A stretch of DNA of 64,000 nucleotides from contig NZ_JAPMIT010000004.1 in the NCBI RefSeq assembly GCF_026410545.1, positions 248,001-312,000 on the forward strand, in the 5' to 3' direction. Below the pieces are notes generated by a model. It did no database searches. It saw nothing but the letters and a program-made list of their open reading frames with translations, and had not been told where the DNA came from. Below are positions 1-10,931 of this stretch, one piece after another. Position numbers and translations under genes: made by a program. Positions within the stretch are counted from its first letter, which is position 1. Every line of letters starts with the position of its first letter. This DNA is from Microbacterium sp. STN6 (GTDB lineage: Bacteria; Actinomycetota; Actinomycetes; Actinomycetales; Microbacteriaceae).

Positions 1-300
1 AGCGGCGGGGGCAGCGTCGATCCGCTCGTTCGCGTTCAGGGCGACGGCGTGCTCGTCGAGGCGGTGAAGCTCGCCGAGGACCGCTCGGGCGACATCATCG
101 TGCGGCTTTACGAGGCCTACGGCAGGCGCACCGCGGCGACGGTGACGATCGACGCGGCGGCGGGTGGCGACATCGTCGAGACCGACCTGCTCGAGCGAGA
201 GCTATCCCAGCCGCCGGCGCTCACTGCCGTCGACGGTGCGACGGCATCGCTCGCGCTGCGGCCGTTCCAGCTCGTGACGCTGCGCGCGCGAGTCGGGTGA
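1..300 (+). CDS. Alpha-mannosidase C-terminal fragment (5' end outside window)
   Basis: The reading frame is open from base 1 and ends at a TGA at 298-300, so only about the last 99 residues are present. The fragment resembles the C-terminal beta domain of GH38 alpha-mannosidases: a stretch on valuing 'VKLAEDRSGDIIVRLYEA', then a short beta-rich segment ending in 'LRPFQLVTLRAR', where these enzymes finish with a similar 'PFEIKTLRL' type ending. Members hydrolyse terminal alpha-mannose residues. The catalytic domain lies upstream and cannot be inspected. The family call rests on the tail alone. Confidence 0.65.
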   Translation, partial: SGGGSVDPLVRVQGDGVLVEAVKLAEDRSGDIIVRLYEAYGRRTAATVTIDAAAGGDIVETDLLERELSQPPALTAVDGATASLALRPFQLVTLRARVG

Positions 301-378
301 GGGCGCGGCGGGGCGCATCCGCTCGTCGTGTCGGAAGCCGGCATGCACAGCGGCTTTCCCGCGCGGGCAGGCGGCCGA

Positions 379-384
379 TAGTCT
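379..384 (+). promoter_or_regulatory. -10 box, leaderless promoter for the DUF4190 gene
   Basis: TAGTCT ends exactly 6 nt before the ATG at 391, the spacing that places the transcription start on the start codon. No good -35 or Shine-Dalgarno was seen. Confidence 0.5.
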
Positions 385-390
385 CTGTGC

Positions 391-783
391 ATGAGCTCCG
401 TTCCCCCGCCCGAGACCCCGCAGCCCTCCACGCAGGCCCAGCCGTACGGGCAGCAGCAGCCGTATGGACAGGCCCAGCCATACGGTCAGGCGCCGTACGG
501 CTACGCCCCGCCTCGCCCCACCAACGTGCTCTCGATCATCACCCTCGTGCTCTCGCTCGTCGGCGTCAGCATCGGCGCCGTGATCACGGGCCACATCTCG
601 CTCTCGCAGATCCGCAAGACCGCCGAGCAGGGCCACGGCATGGCGGTGGCCGGCCTCATCATCGGCTACGTGGGCTGCGCCTTCTGGCTCATCGCCATCG
701 CCGTATGGATCATCGCCCTGTTCATTCCCCTGTTCCTGCTCGGAACCACAGGCGGTCTCGAGCACAGCTACGTGAATTCCTGA
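391..783 (+). CDS. DUF4190-type small membrane protein
   Basis: 130 residues. The first 45 are proline/glutamine-rich with repeated PYGQ units and are probably cytosolic or disordered. Two hydrophobic segments follow (about 48-70 and 86-118), with the intervening 'GHISLSQIRKT' loop typical of DUF4190. Function is unknown; such proteins are common in actinobacteria. The gene stands alone and has a -10-like box 6 nt before its ATG. It is followed by a related gene of the same architecture, so the two look like a tandem duplication. Confidence 0.75.
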   Translation: MSSVPPPETPQPSTQAQPYGQQQPYGQAQPYGQAPYGYAPPRPTNVLSIITLVLSLVGVSIGAVITGHISLSQIRKTAEQGHGMAVAGLIIGYVGCAFWLIAIAVWIIALFIPLFLLGTTGGLEHSYVNS

Positions 784-949
784 GCGGATGCCGCGGCGCA
801 CCGCCGTCGTCGGCTGACCGCCATGGGGAGTCCTCTCCATTGACGCCCCTCGGGGGCCGTGTCACTATGGGCGCGAAGGCAACAGTGTTCATGCCGGAAC
901 GATCATGCGTTCGTGCACGAGCACTCACACACCGAGAGGAGATTGGTCG

Positions 950-1465
950 ATGACCGATCCGAACGTCCCCAACGAGGAGCAGCCGGGCGGCCCCGGCCAG
1001 GGCGGGCCGGTTCCGCCCACGCCACCGCAGGCTCCGGTCGCCCCGCCGCAGGCTCCGGCCGCGCCGCCCGTGGGAACGCCGTACGGCCAGCCGGCCGCTC
1101 CCGGTGCCGACCAGCAGCCGTATGGCCAGCCGTACGGCGGCGCGCCTCAGAACCCGTACGCCCAGGCGCCCGCGCCCCGCAAGGCGCCCGTGCTGAGCAT
1201 CATCTCGCTCCTCGCCGGTATTGTCGGGCTGCTCGGCTTCTGGGTCGTGTTCATCCCGTTCGTCGGCTCGATCATGCAGCTGTTCATCCCTGCCGCCGCC
1301 GTCGTGCTCGGCTTCCTGGGCAAGAAGAAGGAGCCCACGGCAAAGGGCATGTGGCTCACGGGCATCATTCTGGGCTTCGTCGGCCTCGTGATCGCGGTGC
1401 TTGGGTTCGTGTTCTGGGTCATCATTGCCGCCTCGGGCGCGTTGAACAACTCGTACACGTACTGA
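950..1465 (+). CDS. Proline-rich small membrane protein, paralogue of the preceding gene
   Basis: 171 residues from the ATG at 950, chosen because GAGAGGAG (934-941) sits at Shine-Dalgarno distance; an upstream in-frame ATG at 905 has no such site. Residues 1-80 are rich in Pro, Ala and Gly with PYGQ-like repeats. They are followed by about three membrane segments separated by a 'GKKKEPTAKG' loop. The plan matches the DUF4190 protein just upstream. Function unknown. The gene converges on a methyltransferase gene across a shared hairpin. Confidence 0.7.
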   Translation: MTDPNVPNEEQPGGPGQGGPVPPTPPQAPVAPPQAPAAPPVGTPYGQPAAPGADQQPYGQPYGGAPQNPYAQAPAPRKAPVLSIISLLAGIVGLLGFWVVFIPFVGSIMQLFIPAAAVVLGFLGKKKEPTAKGMWLTGIILGFVGLVIAVLGFVFWVIIAASGALNNSYTY

Positions 1466-1479
1466 TCCCTCAGCACAGC

Positions 1480-1519
1480 AAGGGCCGGGTGGGGCGCGAA
1501 ACGCACCCTCCCGGCCCTT
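1480..1519. terminator. Bidirectional terminator-like hairpin
   Basis: AAGGGCCGGG at 1480-1489 pairs perfectly with CCCGGCCCTT at 1510-1519, with further GCG/CGC pairing inside. It lies between two convergent genes. There is no real T-run, so termination strength is uncertain. Confidence 0.6.
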
Positions 1520-1558
1520 CGTGTCGTGTCGGCCGAGGCGTTCGACGAGTGAGTCCTG

Positions 1559-2749
1559 TCAGCCGAGGCGTTCGACGAGCAGCGCCGTGTGCCGGCCGGC
1601 GACCCGGGTGAGCACGACGGTCGCGCTCTGCGAGCCGGTCAGCGCCAGCCGCTTGCGCAACGCGGCCGGGTCGACGTCGACGCCGCGCTTCTTGATCTCC
1701 AGCGTGCCGATGTCGCGCGTGCGCAGGGCCCGGGCGAGCTCCTTCGTGGCGAACGGCAGCTCCTCGAGCACACGGAAACCGGTGGCGAACGGGGTGAGGG
1801 CGGCGGCATCCGTCGTCAGCCAGGCAATGCCCTCGCTGATCATGCGGCCGCCGAGACTGCGGGCGAGGTCGCCGATGAGTCTCGCGCGGATCACGGCGCC
1901 ATTCGGTTCGTAGAGGTACTCGCCGAGGGCGCCGACGGGCTCGTCGTCGCTGTCGGCGGCGGCGGTCAGCTCGGCCGTGCCGTCTGCGCTGATCACCAGG
2001 GCGGCACGGCGAACGCCCGCGCGTCGCAGCGGGCCGAACCACACGCCGAGTTCGACCACCTGGCCGTCGACGCTCACCCACTGCGCCTCCGCCTCGGTCG
2101 GGATCAGCGCACGATCGAGGCCGGGGCCGAGCTTGACGCCGACCGGCAGCCGGTCGGCCAGGCCGAACGCGAAGTCGAGCGGCGGCGAGAAGTCGCTCGG
2201 ATCGTTCAGCCGCCGGGTGTCAGTGTGACCGGAGGTGCGACGCGCAGGGTCGAGCCACACGGCATCCGCTGCGCTGAGGTCTGTGTCGGCGGCGCTCTGG
2301 TGCAGCACGCGCGTGCGGGGGAACGGCGCGAGGTTGTAGCTGGCGACGGTGGCGGTGACCTCGTCGGCGTCGACGGCCGTGACGTCGAGGTCGAGCGCGG
2401 CCATGGCCATGGCGTCGCCGCCGATGCCGCAGCCGAGATCGGTGACGTGCGTGAGGCCCGCGTCGCGGAATCGCCCTGCGTGCAGCGCCGCGACCCGCAG
2501 CCGGGTGGCCTGCTCGAGGCCGGCCTCGGTGAACAGCATGCGGCGGGCGAAGTCGCCGAACTTGTCGAGGGCGCGCTGGCGCAGCCGGGCCTGCGTGAGC
2601 ACCGTCGCGACCAGCGAGGGGGAGTGGCCCTGCCTGCGCAGCGTCGTGACGAGTCGCACGACGTCTGCCGCCGATTCGTACGGCGGCAGCGAGTCGAGCA
2701 GCCGCAACCCCTCGGGCGACAGCAACTCGACCAGTTCGGCTCTCTCCAT
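1559..2749 (-). CDS. Class I SAM-dependent methyltransferase with THUMP-like C-terminus
   Basis: 396 residues. An N-terminal helical region (1-100) precedes a Rossmann methyltransferase core whose SAM-binding motif I, DLGCGIGGD, is at 104-112, followed by an acidic motif around 'VDADEV'. 'WLDPARR' near 165 resembles the catalytic loop of RNA or nucleobase methyltransferases. The last 65 residues match the THUMP-like domain seen in actinobacterial members. Substrate unknown, probably RNA. ATG follows a TAGGTT box by 6 nt, suggesting leaderless expression. It diverges from groES. Confidence 0.8.
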   Translation of the reverse strand: MERAELVELLSPEGLRLLDSLPPYESAADVVRLVTTLRRQGHSPSLVATVLTQARLRQRALDKFGDFARRMLFTEAGLEQATRLRVAALHAGRFRDAGLTHVTDLGCGIGGDAMAMAALDLDVTAVDADEVTATVASYNLAPFPRTRVLHQSAADTDLSAADAVWLDPARRTSGHTDTRRLNDPSDFSPPLDFAFGLADRLPVGVKLGPGLDRALIPTEAEAQWVSVDGQVVELGVWFGPLRRAGVRRAALVISADGTAELTAAADSDDEPVGALGEYLYEPNGAVIRARLIGDLARSLGGRMISEGIAWLTTDAAALTPFATGFRVLEELPFATKELARALRTRDIGTLEIKKRGVDVDPAALRKRLALTGSQSATVVLTRVAGRHTALLVERLG

Positions 2750-2755
2750 GCCGCC

Positions 2756-2761
2756 AACCTA
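2756..2761 (-). promoter_or_regulatory. -10 box, leaderless promoter for the methyltransferase
   Basis: On the minus strand TAGGTT is followed by GGCGGC and then the ATG, a 6-nt gap. Confidence 0.5.
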
Positions 2762-2801
2762 TCGCGACGAAGCCGGGCACCCGGTTCGCGCCAGCCGCCC
2801 G

Positions 2802-2838
2802 GTTCGTTGGCACTCGCCTTGCAGGAGTGCCAACGAAC
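2802..2838. promoter_or_regulatory. CIRCE-like operator, distal copy
   Basis: Perfect inverted repeat: 14-bp arm GTTCGTTGGCACTC (2802-2815), 9-bp spacer, and its exact complement at 2825-2838. The inner 9 bp of each arm differ from the HrcA operator consensus TTAGCACTC-N9-GAGTGCTAA only by A to G at one symmetric position. It overlaps the probable -35 region of groES. Confidence 0.75.
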
Positions 2839-2848
2839 GTTCTAAACT
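2819..2848 (+). promoter_or_regulatory. Probable groES promoter
   Basis: TTGCAG at 2819-2824 and TAAACT at 2843-2848 are 18 bp apart. Both CIRCE-like operators overlap or flank this segment, as expected for HrcA repression. Confidence 0.5.
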
Positions 2849-2853
2849 CTTAC

Positions 2854-2880
2854 TTAGCACTCTCGGTGTGAGTGTGCTAA
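2854..2880. promoter_or_regulatory. CIRCE operator, proximal copy
   Basis: TTAGCACTC (2854-2862), 9-bp spacer, GTGTGCTAA (2872-2880): one mismatch to the canonical HrcA site. It covers the predicted transcription start of groES. Confidence 0.85.
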
Positions 2881-2911
2881 CTCCAGTCTTCGTCTAAGAA
2901 AGAGGTCAACC

Positions 2912-3208
2912 GTGTCGGTCTCCATCAAGCCGCTCGAGGATCGCATCGTCATCAAGCAGGTCGAGGCTGAGCAGACCACTGCATCCGGTCTGGTCATCCC
3001 GGACACCGCGAAGGAGAAGCCCCAGGAGGGCGAGGTCGTCGCGGTGGGCCCCGGCCGCATCGACGACAACGGCAACCGCGTGCCGCTCGACGTCAAGGTC
3101 GGCGACAAGGTGCTCTACTCCAAGTACGGCGGAACCGAGGTCAAGTTCGGCGCCGACGAGTTCCTGGTGCTCTCGGCCCGCGACGTTCTCGCGGTCGTCG
3201 AGCACTAA
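2912..3208 (+). CDS. groES: Co-chaperonin GroES (Hsp10)
   Basis: 98 residues, the standard GroES length. It begins '[16 protein letters not shown]' and contains the mobile-loop region '[18 protein letters not shown]' and the conserved '[16 protein letters not shown]'. GroES caps GroEL in the cytosol during protein folding. It starts at a GTG preceded by an AAAGAGG Shine-Dalgarno. Two CIRCE operators upstream imply HrcA heat-shock control. groEL is not adjacent: a hairpin terminator follows directly, so groES is monocistronic here. Confidence 0.97.
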   Translation: MSVSIKPLEDRIVIKQVEAEQTTASGLVIPDTAKEKPQEGEVVAVGPGRIDDNGNRVPLDVKVGDKVLYSKYGGTEVKFGADEFLVLSARDVLAVVEH

Positions 3209-3221
3209 AGCTCTGTAGCGA

Positions 3222-3262
3222 CGAACGGAAGCCCTGGGTGAGTCACCCCGGGCTTCCGTTCG
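3222..3262 (+). terminator. Rho-independent terminator of groES
   Basis: Arms CGAACGGAAGCCC (3222-3234) and GGGCTTCCGTTCG (3250-3262) are perfect complements, with an inner GGGTGA/TCACCC pairing, followed by TTTAAG. Confidence 0.8.
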
Positions 3263-3299
3263 TTTAAGCGAGCGGATGCTGCGCCGCATCCGCTCGCCT

Positions 3300-6048
<2,749 letters not shown>

Positions 6049-6090
6049 CCGGTCGCCCGCTGCCGTCCGCTCCTGCTGCGTGAGAGACGG

Positions 6091-6120
6091 CAGGGCAGGG
6101 CAGGGCAGGGCAGGGCAGGG
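6091..6120. repeat. Simple repeat (CAGGG)6
   Basis: Six perfect copies of CAGGG lie between the convergent ends of guaB and the aminotransferase gene. A candidate slippage-variable tract. Confidence 0.95.
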
Positions 6121-6127
6121 GAGCGGG

Positions 6128-7276
6128 CTAGCGAGCGGATGCTGCTGCCAGGCGCTCGATCGCCTGGCGCAGCACGTCCGCGGAGCACGCGAAGTTCAGG
6201 CGGGCGAAGCCGCGGCCCTCTGCGCCGAAGGTCGGGCCGTTGCTCAGAGCGACGCGAGCATCCGCGAGAGCGCGGCGCGCCGGATCGTCGCCCCAGCCGA
6301 GAGGCTCGAGGCCCAGCCAGGCCAGGTAGCTGGCGTGCGGCTCGCGATATTCCACGGACGGCATGTGTTCCGAGAGCAGGCCCGTCAGCAGTCGACGATT
6401 CAGCTCGATCGCGTCGATCACGCTGTCGAGCCAGCCCGTCGCCTCGGTGAGGGCGACCGTGCTCGCGATGCGGCCGAAGAGGCTGGTACGAAAGTGCACC
6501 TCTTCTGGCAGGGCGTGCACGAGCCGGGCCATCCGCTCGCCTGCTGTGACGAACATGGCGCACTTCAAGCCGGCCAGGTTGAAGGCCTTGCTCGCCGACT
6601 CGGCGGCGATGCCGTGCTCGCGCGCGGCATCCGAGACGGTGAGGTACGGCGTGAAGCGCGCGTCGCGGTGTGTGAGCGGGGCGTGGATCTCGTCGCTCAC
6701 GACGAAGCCGCCGTGCCGGTCCACGATCTCGGCGAGAGCGGTCAGCTGCTCACGCGAGTGCACCAGGCCGAGCGGGTTGTGCGGGCTGCACAGCAGCACC
6801 GCCCGCGCGCCCGTCGAAAAAGCCCGCTCGATTCCCTCGAGATCGATCGAGGACTCGTGGCCGTCGTCGACGAGCGGAACCTCGACAACGGTGCCGCCGG
6901 CCTCGCGCGGCAGGTCGAAGAACGGCGGGTAGACGGGCGGCATCACGATGACGCCGTCGCCCGGCTCGAGCACCAGGCGCAACGCCTCGACGATGACGAC
7001 GCTGACATCCGTCGTCGTGGAGACCTGCGCCGGGTCAACCTGCCAGCCCCAGCGGTCGAGGGCGAACCGGGCGAAGGCGTCCGGCAGGTCGCTGCCGGCG
7101 CCCGCGTACCCGGTGTCGCTGCGCCCGATCGCCGCGACGAGCGCGTCCGCGACCGGCTCGGCCAGCGGGTAGTCCATCTCGGCGACGAAGAGGGGCAGCA
7201 CGTCGTCGCCGAACTCGCGCCACTTCTCGCTCGTGCGCGTACGCAGCTTCTCGAGTGGGTCGGCGTTCATCTCCAT
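6128..7276 (-). CDS. MalY/PatB-family PLP aminotransferase (probable cystathionine beta-lyase)
   Basis: 382 residues of fold-type I PLP enzyme. The Schiff-base lysine is Lys230 in 'SASKAFNLAGLK', the MalY/PatB signature. 'CSPHNPLG' (163-170) and 'VVSDEIHAPL' (193-201) carry the cofactor-binding Asn and Asp. PatB/MalY proteins cleave cystathionine to homocysteine, pyruvate and ammonia. The N-terminus 'FVAEMDYPLAEPV' is typical. It is transcribed divergently from guaB3, and its ATG is 6 nt behind a CAGGCT box. Confidence 0.88.
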   Translation of the reverse strand: MEMNADPLEKLRTRTSEKWREFGDDVLPLFVAEMDYPLAEPVADALVAAIGRSDTGYAGAGSDLPDAFARFALDRWGWQVDPAQVSTTTDVSVVIVEALRLVLEPGDGVIVMPPVYPPFFDLPREAGGTVVEVPLVDDGHESSIDLEGIERAFSTGARAVLLCSPHNPLGLVHSREQLTALAEIVDRHGGFVVSDEIHAPLTHRDARFTPYLTVSDAAREHGIAAESASKAFNLAGLKCAMFVTAGERMARLVHALPEEVHFRTSLFGRIASTVALTEATGWLDSVIDAIELNRRLLTGLLSEHMPSVEYREPHASYLAWLGLEPLGWGDDPARRALADARVALSNGPTFGAEGRGFARLNFACSADVLRQAIERLAAASAR

Positions 7277-7282
7277 AGCCCC

Positions 7283-7288
7283 AGCCTG
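7283..7288 (-). promoter_or_regulatory. -10 box, leaderless promoter for the MalY-type gene
   Basis: Minus strand CAGGCT, then GGGGCT, then ATG: a 6-nt gap. Confidence 0.4.
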
Positions 7289-7348
7289 CCCTGTCGAGGG
7301 TCACTCGCGCACCTGCTGCCGACAAGGCTTGGCCCGCTCGCACACCGG

Positions 7349-7354
7349 TAGGCT
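7349..7354 (+). promoter_or_regulatory. -10 box, leaderless promoter for guaB3
   Basis: TAGGCT ends 6 nt before the GTG at 7361, which supports that GTG over the in-frame ATG at 7367. Confidence 0.55.
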
Positions 7355-7360
7355 GGCCGG

Positions 7361-8485
7361 GTGAGCATGGAAATTGAGATCGGCCGCTCCAAGCGCGCCC
7401 GCCGGGTCTACTCGTTCGACGACGTCGCGGTCGTGCCGAGCCGCCGCACGCGCAATCCTGAAGACGTCTCGACGACCTGGGCCATCGACGCCTACCAGTT
7501 CGACGTGCCCGTGCTCGCGGCACCCATGGACTCGGTCGTGAGCCCCAAGACGGCCATCATGATGGGCCAGCTGGGCGGCCTGGGCGTGCTCGACCTCGAG
7601 GGTCTCTGGACGCGCTACGAAGACCCCGAGCCGCTGCTCGCCGAGATCCGCGAGCTGCCGGGCGAGCGGGCCACGGCGCGCATGCGCGAGCTCTACGCCG
7701 AGCCGATCAAGCCCGAGCTCGTCGCCGCGCGGCTCGCCGAGATCCGCGCGGGCGGCGTGACGGTGGCGGGCGCCCTCTCGCCCCAGCGCACGCAGGAGCT
7801 GTACGAGACCGTGGTCGCGGCCGGCGTCGACCTCTTCGTCATCCGCGGCACGACCGTCTCGGCCGAGCACGTCTCGAGCGAGCAGCAGCCGCTCAACCTC
7901 AAGAAGTTCATCTACGAGCTCGACGTTCCCGTCATCGTCGGCGGCGCGGCCACGTACACCGCCGCGTTGCACCTCATGCGCACGGGCGCGGCCGGCGTGC
8001 TCGTGGGCTTCGGCGGCGGCGCGGCATCGACGACGAGGGCGACCCTCGGCATCCATGCCCCCATGGCAACAGCGGTAGCGGATGTCGCCGGTGCCCGCCG
8101 TGACTACCTCGACGAGTCGGGCGGCCGCTACGTGCACGTCATCGCCGACGGCGGCCTCGGAACCTCCGGCGACATCGTGAAGGCCATCGCGTGCGGCGCC
8201 GACGCCGTCATGCTCGGTACTGCGCTCGCTCGGGCGACGGATGCGCCGGGCGGCGGCTGGCACTGGGGCGCCGAGGCGCACCACTCCCAGCTGCCTCGCG
8301 GCAACCGCGTTCAGGTGGGCCAGGTCGCCTCCCTCGAGGGCGTGCTGTACGGCCCCGCCCCGGTCGCCGACGGCACCGCCAACCTCATGGGCGCGCTGCG
8401 CCGCTCGATGGCGACGACCGGCTACTCGGACCTCAAGGAATTCCAGCGGGTCGAGGTAGTGGTGGCTCCCTACCACGTGGGCTAG
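7361..8485 (+). CDS. guaB3: GuaB3-family IMP dehydrogenase-related protein
   Basis: 374 residues, shorter than guaB because the CBS pair is missing. The TIM-barrel core is recognisable ('YSFDDVAVVPSRRTRNPEDV', 'VIADGGLGTSGDIVKAIACGADAVMLG'). The catalytic loop reads GFGGGAASTTR with Ser223 where GuaB has its nucleophilic Cys, so ordinary IMP dehydrogenase chemistry is not expected. Function of actinobacterial GuaB3 is unsettled. Start is GTG 7361 (leaderless spacing) or ATG 7367. It diverges from the MalY-type gene and precedes glpD. Confidence 0.92.
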   Translation: MSMEIEIGRSKRARRVYSFDDVAVVPSRRTRNPEDVSTTWAIDAYQFDVPVLAAPMDSVVSPKTAIMMGQLGGLGVLDLEGLWTRYEDPEPLLAEIRELPGERATARMRELYAEPIKPELVAARLAEIRAGGVTVAGALSPQRTQELYETVVAAGVDLFVIRGTTVSAEHVSSEQQPLNLKKFIYELDVPVIVGGAATYTAALHLMRTGAAGVLVGFGGGAASTTRATLGIHAPMATAVADVAGARRDYLDESGGRYVHVIADGGLGTSGDIVKAIACGADAVMLGTALARATDAPGGGWHWGAEAHHSQLPRGNRVQVGQVASLEGVLYGPAPVADGTANLMGALRRSMATTGYSDLKEFQRVEVVVAPYHVG

Positions 8486-8581
8486 CCTCTGAGGTAGACG
8501 GCCCCGGAGGCTCCCGAGCAGGGGCTCGCAAGTCTCGGCGGTGCTCGCCTCCCCGCCGCACCAAGTGTGGGGAGAGCGCTG

Positions 8582-10306
8582 ATGACGCCTGAGCCTGTCA
8601 CCTATTCGTCCAAGCTGGGCCCGAGCGAGCGGGCTGACGCGATTGCCGCGCTGAAGCAGGGCGAGCTCGACGTGCTCGTCGTCGGCGGAGGCATCGTGGG
8701 CACGGGTTCGGCGGTCGATGCCGTGACGCGCGGGCTCACGGTGGGGCTCATCGAGGCCAGGGACTGGGCGTCGGGAACGTCGAGCCGTTCCTCCAAGCTC
8801 GTGCACGGCGGAATCCGCTACCTCGAGCAACTCGACTTCCGCCTGGTGCGCGAGGCGCTCATCGAACGCGGTCTGCTGCTGCAGCGGATCGCCCCGCACC
8901 TCGTGAAGCCCGTGCGCTTCCTCTACCCGCTCAAGCAGCGGCTCATCGAGCGGGCCTACATCGGCGCAGGCATGCTGCTCTACGACGCCTTCTCGTACAC
9001 CGGAGGGCGCTCGCCGGGCGTTCCGCACCACCGCCACCTCTCGGCATCCCAGGTGCGCAAGCTGGTGCCGAGCCTGTCGGGTGACGCGTACATCGGCGGC
9101 ATCACCTACTACGACGCGCAGGTGGATGACGCACGCTATGTCGCGAATCTCGCCAGAACGGCGGCCTACTACGGCGCCCACGTCGCCAACCGTGTGCGCG
9201 TCGAGGGGTTCCTCAAGGTGGGTGAGCGCGTGGTGGGTGTCGAGGCGCGGGATCTGCTGACCGACGAGACGTTCGAGATCCATGCCAAGCAGGTGGTGAA
9301 CGCGACCGGCGTGTGGACCGACGACACGCAGTCGATGGTGGGCGAGCGCGGGCAGTTCAAGGTGCGGGCCTCGAAAGGCATTCACCTCGTCGTGCCGCGC
9401 GACCGCTTCCAATCGAAATCGGGGCTGATTCTGCGCACCGAGAAGAGCGTGCTGTTCGTGATTCCCTGGGGCAGGCACTGGCTCATCGGCACGACCGACA
9501 CCGACTGGCATCTCGACAAGGCGCATCCGGCCGCGACCGCCGCCGACATCGACTACCTGCTCGAGCACGTCAACCAGGTGCTGGCGGTGCCGCTCACGCG
9601 GGAGGATGTCGAGGGCGTGTATGCGGGCCTGCGTCCGCTGCTCGCCGGCGAATCCGAGGAGACCTCCAAGCTCTCACGCGAGCACCTGGTGGCGCACTCC
9701 GTGCCGGGGCTTGTGGTGATCGCCGGCGGCAAGTGGACCACGTACCGGGTCATGGCGAAGGATGCGATCGACGCTGCCGTCTCCGCCATCGACGGCAAGA
9801 TCCCCGAGTCGACGACCGAGCACGTGGCGCTCGTGGGCGCCGAGGGATACCAGGCGGCGTGGAACAAGCGCGCCAGGCTGGCGTCGCGCTCCGGCCTGCA
9901 CCCGGCACGCGTCGAGCACCTGCTCAACCGATACGGAACGCTCACGGAGGACCTGCTCGAGCTCATCCAGCAGCGCCCCGAGCTCGCGGATCCGCTGCCG
10001 GGCGCCGACGACTACCTCGGCGCCGAGGTGGTGTATGCGGCGTCGCACGAGGGCGCCATGCATCTCGACGACGTGCTCGCCCGGCGCACCCGCATCTCGA
10101 TCGAGGCATGGGATCGGGGCGTCTCCGCCGCCCCCGTGGTAGCCGAGCTGATGGGCGAGGTGCTCGGGTGGGACGAGGAGCGGCGTGACCGCGAGGTGGC
10201 CTTCTACCTCGAGCGGGTCGCGGCCGAGCGCGCGAGCCAGCAGCAGCCCGACGACGAGTCGGCCGAGCGCGTGCGGCTGGAGGCTCCCGACATCCAGTCG
10301 ACGTGA
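8582..10306 (+). CDS. glpD: Glycerol-3-phosphate dehydrogenase/oxidase
   Basis: 574 residues from the ATG at 8582, chosen because GGGGAGAG sits 6-8 nt upstream; a GTG at 8567 is possible. It oxidises glycerol-3-phosphate to dihydroxyacetone phosphate with FAD at the membrane. The dinucleotide motif 'VVGGGIVGTGSAVDA' is near residues 24-38, followed by 'GTSSRSSKLVHGGIRYLEQ', the flavin/substrate segment of GlpD. 'IPWGRHWLIGTTDTDW' and 'ITGGKWTTYR'-like 'IAGGKWTTYRVMA' are also typical. The C-terminal 120 residues form the helical DAO_C cap. A GDPD phosphodiesterase gene at 20.5 kb could supply its substrate. Confidence 0.96.
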   Translation: MTPEPVTYSSKLGPSERADAIAALKQGELDVLVVGGGIVGTGSAVDAVTRGLTVGLIEARDWASGTSSRSSKLVHGGIRYLEQLDFRLVREALIERGLLLQRIAPHLVKPVRFLYPLKQRLIERAYIGAGMLLYDAFSYTGGRSPGVPHHRHLSASQVRKLVPSLSGDAYIGGITYYDAQVDDARYVANLARTAAYYGAHVANRVRVEGFLKVGERVVGVEARDLLTDETFEIHAKQVVNATGVWTDDTQSMVGERGQFKVRASKGIHLVVPRDRFQSKSGLILRTEKSVLFVIPWGRHWLIGTTDTDWHLDKAHPAATAADIDYLLEHVNQVLAVPLTREDVEGVYAGLRPLLAGESEETSKLSREHLVAHSVPGLVVIAGGKWTTYRVMAKDAIDAAVSAIDGKIPESTTEHVALVGAEGYQAAWNKRARLASRSGLHPARVEHLLNRYGTLTEDLLELIQQRPELADPLPGADDYLGAEVVYAASHEGAMHLDDVLARRTRISIEAWDRGVSAAPVVAELMGEVLGWDEERRDREVAFYLERVAAERASQQQPDDESAERVRLEAPDIQST

Positions 10307-10389
10307 TCTCCGAGTGACGCACCCCGGGCGTTCCCCGCGGCTTCGATAGGATTGTCGAGGAGCAATCGAGCCGCAAGGAGACGTGAACC

Positions 10390-10929
10390 ATGGTCGATGT
10401 TCGACGGGTCAAGCTCCCCGGGGTCGGGGTTCTGCATACGTTCGTCACAGACGACGGAGGAAAGGTGGGCGTCATCGCCCACCGCTCGGGTCACAGCGAC
10501 CTCATCAGCTTCTCTGACGACACCGACACCGCCGACGTCACGAAAGTCTCCCTTCGTTTGAACGAAGACGAGGCGCACACGCTCGCCGAGCTGCTCGGTG
10601 GCACGCAGATCACCGAGTCGCTGACCGCACTCGATCAGATTCCCGGGCTCTCCATCGACTGGTTCACGGTCGACTATGACGACCACATCGCCGGGCAGAC
10701 GCTGGGCAAGCCGGGCGACCGCGGCTTCGTCGGTCTCACCGTCGTGGCCGTCGTTCGCGGCGAATCGGCGAACCCCGCGCCGTCGGCGGACTTCAAGGTG
10801 TTCCCGGGCGACACGCTCGTGGTCGCCGGCTCGCCCGAGAAGGTCGCGAAGGCGTTCACGTTCTACCGCACAGGCGAACTCCCGACAGCGACGTCGGCGA
10901 TCTCCACCGACGCGCCGCCCGGGATCTGA
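10390..10929 (+). CDS. Cation:proton antiporter regulatory subunit (KhtT-like, TrkA-C domain)
   Basis: 179 residues, soluble. The N-terminal half ('VRRVKLPGVGVLHTFVT') resembles KhtT, and residues about 95-165 form a TrkA-C domain ending in 'VFPGDTLVVAGSPEKVAKA'. KhtT-type subunits bind a nucleotide ligand and gate a CPA2 antiporter. The antiporter gene begins 2 nt after this stop, so the pair is one operon. AAGGAG at 10375-10380 is the ribosome site. Confidence 0.85.
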   Translation: MVDVRRVKLPGVGVLHTFVTDDGGKVGVIAHRSGHSDLISFSDDTDTADVTKVSLRLNEDEAHTLAELLGGTQITESLTALDQIPGLSIDWFTVDYDDHIAGQTLGKPGDRGFVGLTVVAVVRGESANPAPSADFKVFPGDTLVVAGSPEKVAKAFTFYRTGELPTATSAISTDAPPGI

Positions 10930-10931
10930 GC

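Noticed and set aside
8486-8581. Riboswitch or attenuator before glpD.
   Set aside because: Some GC-rich pairing is possible, but no known riboswitch core and no terminator-antiterminator pair could be drawn.
7301-9568. A 755-codon minus-strand frame over guaB3 and glpD.
   Set aside because: Composition is Arg/His/Asp-rich antisense of two clear enzymes; no motif seen.
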